Shown piece after piece: positions 52,601 to 62,502 of a stretch of 64,000 nucleotides of DNA. Both the position numbers and the translations under genes were made by a program. The notes beneath the pieces are model-generated. The model did not search any database, was not told where the DNA came from, and saw only the letters and a list, made by a program, of their open reading frames with translations. Source of the stretch: Caproicibacterium lactatifermentans (GTDB lineage: Bacteria; Bacillota; Clostridia; Oscillospirales; Acutalibacteraceae); the NCBI RefSeq assembly GCF_013315815.1, contig NZ_CP046051.1:1673501-1737500 (forward strand). Direction: 5' to 3'. Positions within the stretch are counted from its first letter, which is position 1. Every line of letters begins with the position of its first letter.

Positions 52601-53269
52601 GCCGGGCCAAGTGAAAATCAGCGACTGTGCATACATGCGATTGACATATCCTGCAGGGGCTATCTGCAAAATACTGCACGCAATGTAAAAAGAAAGGAAG
52701 AAAAAGACGGGTAATCTTTTATATTTTTGACTGCACAATCCATTTGAAACCAGTAGATGACCTTATCATATTTCCCGGCGTCAACACCGTACAGCCCCTA
52801 ATTTGTCTATAGGAGTTCTATACAGCTTTTTGTAAACAAACAACTGAGATGGAATAACAAATACTAGTGTAATGGATAATGATACCGCTTTCAAGGGTAA
52901 ATCGATAAGTGATGAAAAAGCAGCAATTAACGATAAGGTTTTTCCATAAATTTGCACTTTTAGTATGCATCTTTTGTACACCTTTTGCCAACGGATAAGA
53001 GATATGATATGTACCAAACTGCGTTATCAGGACTTTTTTCTTTTTCCACATAGATACACACAATTTCCCGCACAAACAGCGGCCACTGGCAGCCGTCTAA
53101 TCTGCAGCCAAGACGTTTCAGTGTTTCCTATGGACAAATGATGAAAAATGATAAATCGGCATACGCACGAATTCCTCTTCTTAAAGGTTAGTCCGGTAAA
53201 GTAACTTTTCTATTATTTAAGCACGTTCATACGTGTTCATCCAGCTGAATTTTCATCTGCACGCCAAAA
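52601..53269. other. gene-free AT-rich stretch
   Basis: No convincing gene. A minus-strand frame at 52781-53017 (78 residues) has two hydrophobic runs around FSSLIDLPLKAVSLS that vaguely recall the C-terminal end of a GtrB-type glycosyltransferase, so this may be a decayed gene. Nothing else is recognised. Confidence 0.35.
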
Positions 53270-53298
53270 TTGCGAACCGACCAACAAAATGATATAAT
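53270..53298 (+). promoter_or_regulatory. promoter of the hexose-phosphate operon
   Basis: TTGCGA (53270-53275), 17 bases, TATAAT (53293-53298) with an extended TG. Confidence 0.6.
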
Positions 53299-53388
53299 TA
53301 TCAAGATTGTGTGATTGACAGCCTTTTCCAACATCGTCACCATACATTAAGTAAATATCTATTATTTTGGCTAAATGGAGGGATTACT

Positions 53389-55080
53389 TTGGATATTCAG
53401 GACAAGTACCGGCAGTGGGCAGAAAAAGCCGCTGAGGACCCGGACATTCCGGCAGAACTGGCCGCCGTGAAAACAAAGCCCGACGAAATAGAGGACCGCT
53501 TTTACCGTGACCTCGCCTTTGGCACCGGCGGTTTGCGCGGCGTGATTGGCGCTGGCACCAACCGAATGAACATCTATACTGTGCGCCGTGCCACTCGCGG
53601 CATTGCCAAATGGCTGCAGACACAGGAAAAACCAAGTGCCGCCATTTCCTATGACAGCCGTATTAAGTCCCGCCGCTTTGCCGAAGAGGCCGCACGCACC
53701 TTTGCCGCCTGCGGTGTGAAAGTTTACCTGTACCCGCAGCTAATGCCGACGCCGGCGCTGTCCTTCGCGGTACGCCGGCTGTACTGTTCCGCTGGTATCA
53801 TGATTACCGCGAGCCACAATCCCGCCAAATACAACGGCTATAAAGTATACGGCCCGGACGGCTGCCAGATTACCACCCGTGCGGCCGAAGAAATCACCGC
53901 CTGCATTCAGTCCATCGGTTACTTTGATGCACTGCCGAACGGCAGCAGCACAACTGTACAGGAAGTCCCTCAGAGTGTTTTTGAGGACTTTTATCAGGCA
54001 GTGCTGGCACAGCGGCTGGAAAGCCGTGTACCGGCGCCGCTGAAACTCATCTACTCTCCGCTGAACGGCACTGGTCTGGTTCCGGTTACCACTGTATTGA
54101 AGCGTGCCGGCTATCAGGACATTACCGTCGTACCCGCACAGGAAAAACCGGACGGCAACTTCCCCACCTGTCCGTACCCGAATCCGGAAATTCCCGAGGC
54201 AATGGCGGAGGGCATCAAACTGTGCTGCACACAAAAAGCTGACCTGCTACTGGCAACGGACCCCGACTGCGACCGAATGGGCATTGCGGTGCGTCATGGA
54301 GATACCTGCCAGCTTTTATCCGGCAATGAAGTGGGTGTCCTCCTGCTGGATTATGTGTGCCGCCGCCGTTTGGCACTCAACCAAATGCCAAAAAATCCGG
54401 TTGCTGTCAAAACCATCGTCACCACGGAAATGGCCACGAAAGTTGCGGAGCATTACGGCGTAGAGCTGCGTGATGTTCTGACCGGATTCAAATATATCGG
54501 CGAACAGATTGGTTTTCTTGAAAAAGCCGGTGAAGCGGACCGCTACATCTTTGGCTTTGAGGAAAGCTACGGCTATCTTTCCGGTACCCACGTGCGGGAC
54601 AAAGATGCGGTAAATGCCTGCCTGCTGCTGTGCGATATGGCCGCGGACTACAAGGCAAAAGGAATGTCCCTGCTGGATGCCATGAACGCACTGTATCAAA
54701 CCTACGGCTGCTATAAGAACAGTTTGGACTCCTTCGCGTTTGAGGGAGAAACCGGCTTCCATATCATGCAGGACTTTATGACTTATCTGCGGAAAAATCC
54801 GCCAAAAGAACTGTGCGGCCATGCGGTCGCACTGGTTAAAGATTACCTGCAGGCGCCTGGAAAACCGGCGCAGTTCCCGAACCTGCCCAGCAGCGATGTA
54901 CTGCAGTATGTGCTGGACGATGGCACCTGCCTGACAGTGCGCCCCTCCGGCACGGAACCCAAGCTGAAACTGTACTGTGCCGCTGTGGCACCGACCATGC
55001 AGGCCGCAGACGCTTCCTGTAAATCCTACCGCAAAGCCATGTCCCAGATAATTGAAAACTTTGGAAAAGAGAAGGCATAA
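53389..55080 (+). CDS. phospho-sugar mutase (phosphoglucomutase/phosphomannomutase)
   Basis: A 563-residue alpha-D-phosphohexomutase. LAFGTGGLRGVIGAGTNRMN lies near residue 43, the phosphoserine Ser142 in MITASHNPAKYNGYK, the Mg loop in LLATDPDCDRMG, the sugar loop in FGFEESYG, and the phosphate-binding RPSGTEPK near the C-terminus. It links glucose-1-phosphate and glucose-6-phosphate. TTG at 53389 follows TGGAGGG. It is first gene of a four-gene unit. Confidence 0.92.
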   Translation: MDIQDKYRQWAEKAAEDPDIPAELAAVKTKPDEIEDRFYRDLAFGTGGLRGVIGAGTNRMNIYTVRRATRGIAKWLQTQEKPSAAISYDSRIKSRRFAEEAARTFAACGVKVYLYPQLMPTPALSFAVRRLYCSAGIMITASHNPAKYNGYKVYGPDGCQITTRAAEEITACIQSIGYFDALPNGSSTTVQEVPQSVFEDFYQAVLAQRLESRVPAPLKLIYSPLNGTGLVPVTTVLKRAGYQDITVVPAQEKPDGNFPTCPYPNPEIPEAMAEGIKLCCTQKADLLLATDPDCDRMGIAVRHGDTCQLLSGNEVGVLLLDYVCRRRLALNQMPKNPVAVKTIVTTEMATKVAEHYGVELRDVLTGFKYIGEQIGFLEKAGEADRYIFGFEESYGYLSGTHVRDKDAVNACLLLCDMAADYKAKGMSLLDAMNALYQTYGCYKNSLDSFAFEGETGFHIMQDFMTYLRKNPPKELCGHAVALVKDYLQAPGKPAQFPNLPSSDVLQYVLDDGTCLTVRPSGTEPKLKLYCAAVAPTMQAADASCKSYRKAMSQIIENFGKEKA

Positions 55081-55083
55081 GAA

Positions 55084-56028
55084 GTGTCTATTATAAAACT
55101 GAACCCTGCCTGTAAATCTTACCTGTGGGGCGGCCAAAAGCTGAAAGCTGACTACCATAAGCATTTTGATGGAGACATTTTGGCTGAAACGTGGGAACTT
55201 TCCTGCCATCCGGACGGCCCCAGCACCGTTGCAGATGGGCCGTATGCGGGAAAAACGCTGCCGGAATATTTGCAGGCTGTGCCTGCCGCTGCCGGTATCA
55301 ACTGTGCCCGCTTCCGTGACTTTCCAGTTCTGATTAAGCTGATTGATGCCAAGCGGGACCTGTCGATTCAGGTTCACCCCGACAACGCCTACGCGCTGAA
55401 AAACGAGGGACAGTTTGGCAAAACTGAGATGTGGTATGTTGTGGACTGCGATCCCGGCGCATTTTTGTACTACGGTTTCCAGAAGGAAATCACCAAAGAG
55501 GAATTCCGCACCCGTATCCAAAACGGTACACTGACCGAAGTATTGAACGCCGCGTCGGTAAAGCCAGGCAGCGTGTTCTTCATTGAGTCCGGCACCATTC
55601 ACGCCATTGGCAAGGGCATTGTCATTGCTGAAATCCAGCAGAATTCCAACATAACTTACCGCGTGTTCGACTACAACCGTCTGGGCACCGACGGCAAGCC
55701 GCGTCAGCTGCACGTTCAAAAGGCACTGGATGTCACCCGGCTGACGCCACCACGTACAGACTATGACTTTGGCGGTCATCTCGGCTGCTGTGACTCCTTT
55801 GTAACGGACCTGCTGAAACTAAACGGTTCCACCCTAACAGCCCGCACGGACGGCAGTACGTTCCACTCCCTGCTGGTAACAAAAGGAGAAGGCAGTGTGA
55901 CCTGCGGAAACGAAACTGTCACCTTCCAGCAGGGTGACAGCCTGTTCCTGCCCGCAGACAGCGGCGTGTACAGCGTAACCGGCCACTGTGAAATCATCCG
56001 CACCACCGTACCTCCGGCCACAGAATAA
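55084..56028 (+). CDS. manA: mannose-6-phosphate isomerase, class I
   Basis: A 314-residue cupin metalloenzyme converting mannose-6-phosphate and fructose-6-phosphate. YLWGGQKLKADY starts the fold, LSIQVHPDNAYAL and KTEMWYVVDC carry zinc ligands, IHAIGKGIVIAEIQQNSNIT and TYRVFDYNR follow. The GTG start lies three bases after the mutase stop. Confidence 0.9.
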   Translation: MSIIKLNPACKSYLWGGQKLKADYHKHFDGDILAETWELSCHPDGPSTVADGPYAGKTLPEYLQAVPAAAGINCARFRDFPVLIKLIDAKRDLSIQVHPDNAYALKNEGQFGKTEMWYVVDCDPGAFLYYGFQKEITKEEFRTRIQNGTLTEVLNAASVKPGSVFFIESGTIHAIGKGIVIAEIQQNSNITYRVFDYNRLGTDGKPRQLHVQKALDVTRLTPPRTDYDFGGHLGCCDSFVTDLLKLNGSTLTARTDGSTFHSLLVTKGEGSVTCGNETVTFQQGDSLFLPADSGVYSVTGHCEIIRTTVPPATE

Positions 56029-56047
56029 CAAACAGGGAGGCTGCAAA

Positions 56048-57019
56048 ATGTCCAATCACTCTACATCACCGGCTGCCAGCCGCCGGCTGGGTATCGATAT
56101 CGGCGGCACCAGTATTAAAGCTGGCACCGTAAATCAGGAAAATGAAATCATCGGCCGCGCCGCCGTGCCAACCGATGCCGGCCGTCCCTGGCAGACTGTT
56201 GCGCAGGACATTGTCAAAGCAGCACAGCTGGCCCTGCAGGACGCGGGGCACACCGAAAAAGAATGTCTTTCCTTGGGTGTCGGCTGTCCGGGAACGATAG
56301 ATGCCCAAAGCGGTACAGTCGTCTACTCCAACAATCTGCACTGGAAAGATGTTCCCCTCGCGCAAGCCTTGCAGAAAGCTTTTTCCCTTCCAGTACACAT
56401 CAGCAACGATGCCAACTGTGCCACGCTGGGGGAAGTGCGTGCCGGCGCGGCAAAGAACTGTAAAAATGTTGTTCTCTTAACCCTTGGCACCGGTGTCGGC
56501 AGCGGCATTGTTTTGGACGGCAGGCTGTTTGAAGGCAGCGGCCCCGGCGGTGCCGAATTCGGCCACACCCTGCTGGTCATGGACGGAGAGCGCTGCACCT
56601 GCGGACGGCGCGGCTGCCTGGAAAGCTACGCTTCTGCGACCGCACTGATTCGGCAGGCGAAAAAAGCGGCGGAAACCCAGCCGAATTCCCTGCTGGCAAA
56701 GCTGTGCGAAGGTGACCTTTCCCGCATGGACGGGCGCATTCCGTTCACTGCCGCCCGCAGCGGGGATGCTGCTGGACAGCGTGTGGTAAAACAGTATATT
56801 GCCTATTTGGCTGCGGGCATTACAAATGCCGTCAACATTTTCCGGCCGGAAATGGTTCTGCTGTCGGGCGGCATCAGCAAAGAAGGCGCCTATCTGACGG
56901 ACCCGCTGGAAAAGCTGGTTCGGCAGAACGCCTTTGGCGGGGCAGCGTCTTTCCTGCCGCAGATTCGCACCGCCGCACTTGGAAATGACGCCGGCATCAT
57001 CGGCGCGGCAAATCTTTAA
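56048..57019 (+). CDS. ROK-family glucokinase
   Basis: A 323-residue ROK kinase. LGIDIGGTSIKAGTV binds ATP phosphate, HISNDANCATLGEVRAG holds the catalytic Asp, LTLGTGVGSGIVLDG and the glucose motif EFGHTLL follow, and the zinc motif CTCGRRGCLESYAS is intact. Glucokinase is the likeliest role given ManA and the mutase beside it. GGGAGG precedes the ATG at 56048. Confidence 0.9.
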   Translation: MSNHSTSPAASRRLGIDIGGTSIKAGTVNQENEIIGRAAVPTDAGRPWQTVAQDIVKAAQLALQDAGHTEKECLSLGVGCPGTIDAQSGTVVYSNNLHWKDVPLAQALQKAFSLPVHISNDANCATLGEVRAGAAKNCKNVVLLTLGTGVGSGIVLDGRLFEGSGPGGAEFGHTLLVMDGERCTCGRRGCLESYASATALIRQAKKAAETQPNSLLAKLCEGDLSRMDGRIPFTAARSGDAAGQRVVKQYIAYLAAGITNAVNIFRPEMVLLSGGISKEGAYLTDPLEKLVRQNAFGGAASFLPQIRTAALGNDAGIIGAANL

Positions 57020-57036
57020 GAGAAGGAATGGAACGT

Positions 57037-57390
57037 ATGAAAACAGATGCTGACTTTTGGAATGCGGTGAACACGCTGCTGGCAGAATCAGAAATTGTAG
57101 TTGACCGGCCAAAAGGCAGTGTTCACCCGCATTGGCCCGACTTTGTTTATCCCGCCGACTATGGCTATTTAAAGGGCACTGCTTCCATGGATGGCAGCGG
57201 CATCGATGTCTGGATCGGCAGCGAACTGCACCGCCAGGCAGACGCTATCTTGTGTACCATTGACCTTCTGAAGCGCGACTCGGAAATAAAAATTTTGATT
57301 GGCTGCACAGAAGCAGAAAAATCACTGATTGTCAACGCACAAAATCAGTCTTCCAACATGAAAGCCATTCTTGTGCGCCGAACGGTATAA
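57037..57390 (+). CDS. small inorganic pyrophosphatase-like protein
   Basis: A 117-residue protein related to family I pyrophosphatases by [20 protein letters not shown] and [20 protein letters not shown], which resemble the entry and metal site of PPase. It is shorter than catalytic PPases (about 175) and ends with [19 protein letters not shown], so hydrolase activity is uncertain. GAAGGA favours the ATG at 57037 over 57028. Confidence 0.75.
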   Translation: MKTDADFWNAVNTLLAESEIVVDRPKGSVHPHWPDFVYPADYGYLKGTASMDGSGIDVWIGSELHRQADAILCTIDLLKRDSEIKILIGCTEAEKSLIVNAQNQSSNMKAILVRRTV

Positions 57391-57397
57391 AACCAAT

Positions 57398-57448
57398 AAC
57401 AAACAGCGGCCCTACTCTCCGGTTTGGAAAGCAGGGCCGCTGTTTGTT
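57398..57448 (+). terminator. terminator of the hexose-phosphate operon
   Basis: AACAAACAGCGGCCCT...AGGGCCGCTGTTTGTT, a 16-base stem; the T content lies within the stem's 3' arm. Confidence 0.75.
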
Positions 57449-57568
57449 AAGGTTTGCACCGTTTTCGGTAATCATCAGCGGCGTATGATAACGTTTATAC
57501 AAAAATTTGGGTGTCCAGTATAGAACCCGCGGTGTGACGGGCCAGTCACTGGAGGTGTGCGGATTATT
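57449..57568 (-). pseudogene. GH1 beta-glucosidase fragment
   Basis: A minus-strand frame of about 40 codons reads [20 protein letters not shown] and then [15 protein letters not shown]. This is the part of a GH1 enzyme around the nucleophile motif ITENG. Both ends are missing, cut at the udk stop on one side and the terminator stem on the other. It is a relic of a lost beta-glucosidase gene. Confidence 0.8.
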
Positions 57569-57570
57569 TT

Positions 57571-58200
57571 TTACACGGCGGAGCGGTGCAGTTCGGCTTC
57601 CAGCCGGTCGGTCAGCATCTGCAGGGCCACCTGATTTTCTCCGCCGTCTGGAATAATAATGTCTGCCTTTTTCTTGCTGGGCTCTACAAACTGCTCATGC
57701 ATAGGCTTGACTGTATTTATATACTGACTGATAACGGAATCAAGGCTGCGGCCGCGCTCTTTCACGTCACGCTCCAATCGGCGAATCAGCCGAATGTCCG
57801 CGTCGGTGTCCACATACACTTTCATGTCCATCAGGTCCAGCAGTGCCTGGTTTTCAAACAGCAAAATGCCCTCCAGGATAATCAGCGGCTTTGGCTCCAC
57901 GTGCACGGTTTGCGGCAGCCGGGTATGCGTAACAAACGAGTAAACCGGCCGGTCAATAGGACAGTACGCACGCAACTTCTGCACATCACGAATCATCAGG
58001 TCCGTTTCAAATGCATTTGGGTGGTCATAGTTCAGTTTTTTGCGCTCTTCCAACGGCATCTCATCGTGCGGAAGATAATAATAGTCATACGAGAGAATCA
58101 GTGCCTCTTCCGGGAATGCCTCCAACAGATGATTGGCCAATGTTGTCTTTCCAGAGCCTGTCCCTCCCGCTACGCCGAGCACATACGGGGTTTGTTTCAT
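57571..58200 (-). CDS. udk: uridine kinase
   Basis: A 209-residue P-loop kinase of uridine/cytidine salvage. Walker A is [14 protein letters not shown] near residue 8, [14 protein letters not shown] follows, [12 protein letters not shown] is near 75, and [11 protein letters not shown] and [16 protein letters not shown] (lid) come later. The ATG at 58200 is preceded by GGAGGAAAAAC; the longer frame is unsupported. Confidence 0.92.
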   Translation of the reverse strand: MKQTPYVLGVAGGTGSGKTTLANHLLEAFPEEALILSYDYYYLPHDEMPLEERKKLNYDHPNAFETDLMIRDVQKLRAYCPIDRPVYSFVTHTRLPQTVHVEPKPLIILEGILLFENQALLDLMDMKVYVDTDADIRLIRRLERDVKERGRSLDSVISQYINTVKPMHEQFVEPSKKKADIIIPDGGENQVALQMLTDRLEAELHRSAV

Positions 58201-58256
58201 GTTTTTCCTCCTACCTATTTCTGCAATATAAAAAAGTATAGCATATTTTAAAGACA

Positions 58257-58291
58257 AACAAAAGCCGGCACAGGGAACTTCCCCGCACCGG
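58257..58291 (-). terminator. terminator of the suf operon
   Basis: CCGGTGCGGGGAA/TTCCCTGTGCCGG stem and TTTTGTTTG on the minus strand. A second perfect hairpin AGCAAAAAGCA/TGCTTTTTGCT lies at 58297-58322. Confidence 0.75.
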
Positions 58292-58336
58292 TGGTAGCAA
58301 AAAGCAGCCGTGCTTTTTGCTGTTTTTATAAAAAAT

Positions 58337-58792
58337 TTATTTGGCAGCAGCTTTTGTGGATTTATCTGCCTTGGCAACAGCGTCCTGAAGCGTGTGCCAG
58401 CCCAGCACCGCGCACTTTACGCGTGCTGGCATATGAGAAATATCCTTAAAGGCCTGTGCATCTTCCAGCTGGTCCAGCTGGTCTTCATCTTTCACGGTTC
58501 CTTTAATCATACCGAGGAATACTTCGGATAAATGCTGTGCCTCTTCCAGCGTTTTCCCTTTGATAAGGTCAATCATAATGGACGCGGAAGCCTGTGAAAT
58601 AGCACAGCCGTCACCCAAAAACGCTGCATCCTCAATGACGCCGTCCTTCACCCGCAGCTGCAGGGTTATGTCGTCCCCGCAGGAAGGGTTCACACCCTCT
58701 ACAACCTGGGTAGGGCCCTGCACCTGATACTTATGCTCGGTGGAGCGGCTGTTCTCTGTTATAATCTGTGTATAAATTTGTTCAAGACCCAT
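58337..58792 (-). CDS. sufU: SUF system Fe-S scaffold/sulfur relay protein SufU
   Basis: A 151-residue IscU-like SufU. Zinc and relay cysteines lie in NPSCGDD (Cys38), GDGCAISQASAS (Cys63) and RVKCAVLGW (Cys127), with the SufU-type insert between the last two. It accepts sulfur from SufS. Its start overlaps the end of sufS by 11 bases. Confidence 0.93.
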   Translation of the reverse strand: MGLEQIYTQIITENSRSTEHKYQVQGPTQVVEGVNPSCGDDITLQLRVKDGVIEDAAFLGDGCAISQASASIMIDLIKGKTLEEAQHLSEVFLGMIKGTVKDEDQLDQLEDAQAFKDISHMPARVKCAVLGWHTLQDAVAKADKSTKAAAK

Positions 58793-60002
58793 AGCCTAAC
58801 CATTTCCTCACTTTTTGTAAACTTGCTGCCAGTGCGTCCACATCCTCACGGGTGTTGTATACGGCGAAGCTTGCCCGGCAGCAGGAATTCAGCCCCAAAT
58901 GATGCAGCAGCGGCTGTGCGCAGTGATGTCCCGCGCGCACACAAACCGCGTCCGCGTCCAGAATTGTCGCAACATCATGTGGATGGACATCCTCCACATT
59001 AAAGGAGATAGCTCCGCAGTGCTGCCCCTGTGCTGTGCCGTACAATGTAACGTGCGGCAGCTGGGACAGTACCTGCCATGCATACTGATACACGTCGTTT
59101 TCCCTACGTGCAATGGTGTCATAGCCAACACCCTGCATCCAGTGAATGGCCGCCGCCAAACCGACCGCGCCGCCGGCATTTTGGGTACCGGCTTCAAACT
59201 TCTGCGGCAGTTCGGCCCATGTGGCGTCCTGTTCCCGCACAGACTCAATCATGTCGCCGCCGGTTAAGAACGGCGGCATATCGTCCAGCAGTTCTTTCCG
59301 TCCCCACAGTACGCCGATTCCAAGCGGGGCATACAGCTTATGACCGGAAAAAGCCAGAAAATCAACACCCAGCTTTGTGACGTCCAGCTGCAGATGCGGC
59401 GCACTCTGTGCAGCGTCCAGTACACAGACAGCATTCACTGCGTGTGCCCGGTCAACCACTTTCTGTACCGGTGAAACCAGCCCCAGCACGTTGGAAACGT
59501 GTGTAATGGCCACTAATTTTACACCTTTGGTGATTTTTTTTTCGATTTCTTCATCTGAAATAACGCCCCGCTGGTCAGTATACAGGAAAGTCAGCTCAGC
59601 ACCGGTCGCGCGGCAGACCTGCTGCCACGGAATTAAGTTGCTGTGGTGTTCCAGGATGGAGACAACTACGCGGTCCCCTGCTTTCAGGTTATGCAGACCC
59701 CAGCTGTATGCGACCAGGTTCAGCGCTTCTGTCGCGTTGCGGGTGAAAATGACTTCTTCCCGCTTGGCATGCAGAAATTCCGCTACGGTGTCACGAGCGG
59801 ATTCGTATGCCGCAGTGGCCCGTTCCCCCAGTGCATAAACGCCGCGGTGGGGATTGGCGTTGTCTTCCTTGTAAAAGCGACTGACCGCATCCAGCACGGC
59901 CTGCGGACGCTGGGAAGTTGCGCCGCTATCCAAATAGACCATCCGTTTGCCGTCCTGCTGTTTCTGCAGAAGTGGGAACTGTGCAATGATTTCGTCAGTC
60001 AA
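58782..60002 (-). CDS. sufS: cysteine desulfurase SufS
   Basis: A 406-residue PLP class V enzyme of group II. VYLDSGATSQRP opens it, FTRNATEALNLVAYS follows, DAAQSAPHLQLDV and FSGHKLYAPLGIGVLWG hold the cofactor Asp and Lys, and the catalytic Cys is in VRAGHHCAQPL. The TTG start at 60002 has GGAGAA upstream and overlaps sufD by eight bases. Confidence 0.94.
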   Translation of the reverse strand: MTDEIIAQFPLLQKQQDGKRMVYLDSGATSQRPQAVLDAVSRFYKEDNANPHRGVYALGERATAAYESARDTVAEFLHAKREEVIFTRNATEALNLVAYSWGLHNLKAGDRVVVSILEHHSNLIPWQQVCRATGAELTFLYTDQRGVISDEEIEKKITKGVKLVAITHVSNVLGLVSPVQKVVDRAHAVNAVCVLDAAQSAPHLQLDVTKLGVDFLAFSGHKLYAPLGIGVLWGRKELLDDMPPFLTGGDMIESVREQDATWAELPQKFEAGTQNAGGAVGLAAAIHWMQGVGYDTIARRENDVYQYAWQVLSQLPHVTLYGTAQGQHCGAISFNVEDVHPHDVATILDADAVCVRAGHHCAQPLLHHLGLNSCCRASFAVYNTREDVDALAASLQKVRKWLGYGS

Positions 60003-61029
60003 GTTGCATTCTCCTTCCCAAGTATTCCCTTACCGCTTCCTGTAGAGCCGCGTCCGGCACCTTGCTGATAACTGGCGCAAACTGTGCTTCTATAATCAGC
60101 TGTTTGGCTTGTGCCTCTGTCAGGCCGCGGGATTTGAGGTAAAAAAGCCGTGCCGCATTGATGCGGCCAATGGTTGCGGCGTGCTGGCCATCCACATCTT
60201 CCTCACTGCACAGAATCAGCGGCACTGTGCGGTTGCGTGCCTGTGGGCTGAAGAGCAGTGTTTCTTCGGCCTCGTGGCCGACAGAACCGGAAGCACCGTG
60301 GATAAAGTCAATGGTGCCGCGGTAAATTTTGTCACTCTGCCCCAGCAGAGCACCTGCCGCATGCATTTCACTGGTCGTTTTGCGGCCGGTGTGACGGGCA
60401 ATGTAGTTGAAATCAAGCTTGCGCTTTTCATCGCCGAAATAGACGGTGTTCGCATTAAAGTTGCTGCGGTAGCCCTGCAGCAGTGCCAGGCAGCCGGAGA
60501 AAGCGCGCGCACCGCCCAGCTCAGCCTGTATCACTTCTACATGGGCGTTGTCCCCCAGCCGTATACCTACATCATTAAAGTGGCGGCTGGTGTCGCTTAA
60601 AAGCTGCACCTGCACCAGGCGCACTTCGGCACCCTCATCGGCCAAAATCTTCGTCAGGCCACCGTGAAAACAGGCTGTGTTATCGCCCGCTGTATAGGAC
60701 TCCAGCACGGTTACTCGGCTGCCCTTGCGGGCATGAATCAAGTTAACATCAACCACCGGCTTTTCAGCAGACAGTACATACTGAAAAGTCTCGGCATCTT
60801 TTTCTTCTGCATTTTCCGGTACATCCACGGTGTGATAATCCGTGCAGTACTGCGCGGCAAAGTCTGCTGCTTCTTTTCCCATACCGGTTTCTATTTCTGC
60901 AAACGCCGGCGGCATTTCAGCCGGAGCGGCTTTTTCCGGACGCTGTGCCAGAAAGGCAGAGCGGTTGACCTTCAGCCAGTTCCATGTCAGCGCCGGAAGT
61001 GTATTGATATGATTAAGCTGCTGTTCCAT
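59995..61029 (-). CDS. sufD: Fe-S assembly protein SufD
   Basis: A 344-residue beta-helix protein, partner of SufB in the SufBC2D scaffold. It shows LTWNWLKVNR at the start, then FNYIARHTGRKTTSEMHAAG, GTIDFIHGASGSVGHEAEET, and SEEDVDGQHAATIGRINA with the C-terminal SRGLTEAQAKQLI. It is shorter than SufB. It lies 57 bases behind sufB. Confidence 0.92.
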   Translation of the reverse strand: MEQQLNHINTLPALTWNWLKVNRSAFLAQRPEKAAPAEMPPAFAEIETGMGKEAADFAAQYCTDYHTVDVPENAEEKDAETFQYVLSAEKPVVDVNLIHARKGSRVTVLESYTAGDNTACFHGGLTKILADEGAEVRLVQVQLLSDTSRHFNDVGIRLGDNAHVEVIQAELGGARAFSGCLALLQGYRSNFNANTVYFGDEKRKLDFNYIARHTGRKTTSEMHAAGALLGQSDKIYRGTIDFIHGASGSVGHEAEETLLFSPQARNRTVPLILCSEEDVDGQHAATIGRINAARLFYLKSRGLTEAQAKQLIIEAQFAPVISKVPDAALQEAVREYLGRRMQLD

Positions 61030-61086
61030 TGTGTTCCTCCAAAGTTCCGCTGTACCGCAGTTCAGCCAGAAAATTCACGTGCGTTT

Positions 61087-62502
61087 TCAGCCGATGCTGC
61101 CATCCATTTCCAGCTTGATAAGGTTGTTCATTTCCACCGCGTACTCCACCGGCAGTTCCTTTGCAATTGGTTCCGCAAAGCCGCTGACAATCATGGAGCG
61201 TGCGTCTTCCTCGCTGATGCCGCGGCTCATCAGGTAAAACACCGCGTCGTCGCTGATGCGGCCGATTTTTGCCTCATGCCCCACATCGGAGTCATCATTT
61301 TGTATATCCATAGCCGGAATGGTATCGGAGCGGGAACGGCTGTCCAGCATAAGGGACTCGCAGGAAACGGAGGATTTACTGCTCACTGCGTTTTTCTGAA
61401 TGGTAACGGCGCTGCGGTAAGTGCACTCGCCACCGTCCTTGGAAATGGACTTGGTCGTAATATGAGAACTGGTGTGCGGTGCGGCATGAACGACCTTTGC
61501 GCCGGTATCCAGCTGCTGGCCCTTGCCGGCAAAGGTGATGCCCGTAAACTCCATGCGAGAATTTTCACCCTTTAAGACGGTCATGGGGTACAGGTAGGAA
61601 GTGTGGGAGCCAAAGGAACCGGAAACCCACTCCATGGTGCCGCCCTTTTCGACCAGCGCACGCTTGGTGTTGAGGTTGTACATATTTTTAGACCAGTTTT
61701 CAATCGTGGAGTAACGCAGGCGTGCGCCCTCGGCGACATACAGTTCCACACAGCCGGCGTGCAGGTTTGCCACGTTGTACTTCGGTGCGGAGCAGCCTTC
61801 GATAAAGTGCAGATAAGCGCCCTTATCCACAATAATCAGTGTATGCTCAAACTGGCCCGCGCCTGGTGCGTTCAGCCGGAAGTAGGACTGCAGCGGAATT
61901 TCAACTGAAACCTTCGGCGGTACATAAACAAAGGAACCGCCGGACCAAACGGCACCGTGCAGGGCTGCAAACTTGTGGTCGGTTGGCGGAACAAGCTTCA
62001 TAAAGTGCTCCCGCACCATATCCGCATACTCGCCCTTCAGGGCACTTTCCATATCGGTGTAAACAACGCCCTGCGCGGCAACTTCTTTGCGGACATTGTG
62101 GTAAACCACTTCGGAATCGTACTGTGCACCGACACCAGCCAGCGACTTGCGTTCTGCTTCCGGAATACCCAGACGCTCAAACGTATTTTTAATGTCTTTC
62201 GGCACTTCGCTCCATTTGCCGCGCATAGGGGTATCGGGGCGCACATAAGTGACAATGTTTTTCATGTCCAATCCGTCAATAGGCGGTCCCCAGTCCGGCA
62301 CGGACATCTGATTATAAATTCCCAGTGATTTTAGGCGGAAGTCCCGCATCCAGTCGGGGTCGCCCTTTTCACGGCTGATTTGTTCCACAATCTCGGGTGT
62401 CAGGCCGGCATCCGCCTCATAGGACGGATGGACTGCATCTTTAAAATCGTACAGGCTGCGGTCTACCTCCTGCACCTGTGTCTTTTTGACCGGACTGCTC
62501 AT
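61087..62502 (-). CDS. sufB: Fe-S assembly scaffold SufB
   Basis: A 471-residue scaffold. GDPDWMRDFRLKSLGIY is near 50, GVGAQYDSEVVYHN near 155, VWSGGSFVYVPP near 205, then GCSAPKYN with its conserved Cys near 265, and QNDDSDVGHEAKIGRI near the end. Its start overlaps the sufC stop by four bases. Confidence 0.95.
   Translation of the reverse strand: MSSPVKKTQVQEVDRSLYDFKDAVHPSYEADAGLTPEIVEQISREKGDPDWMRDFRLKSLGIYNQMSVPDWGPPIDGLDMKNIVTYVRPDTPMRGKWSEVPKDIKNTFERLGIPEAERKSLAGVGAQYDSEVVYHNVRKEVAAQGVVYTDMESALKGEYADMVREHFMKLVPPTDHKFAALHGAVWSGGSFVYVPPKVSVEIPLQSYFRLNAPGAGQFEHTLIIVDKGAYLHFIEGCSAPKYNVANLHAGCVELYVAEGARLRYSTIENWSKNMYNLNTKRALVEKGGTMEWVSGSFGSHTSYLYPMTVLKGENSRMEFTGITFAGKGQQLDTGAKVVHAAPHTSSHITTKSISKDGGECTYRSAVTIQKNAVSSKSSVSCESLMLDSRSRSDTIPAMDIQNDDSDVGHEAKIGRISDDAVFYLMSRGISEEDARSMIVSGFAEPIAKELPVEYAVEMNNLIKLEMDGSIG

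Noticed and set aside
52781..53017. GtrB-like glycosyltransferase fragment
   Set aside because: Resemblance rests on one short hydrophobic segment; kept only as a remark on the gene-free stretch.
54316..55779. Minus-strand frame of 487 codons over the mutase and manA
   Set aside because: Antisense shadow of two genes with intact catalytic motifs.
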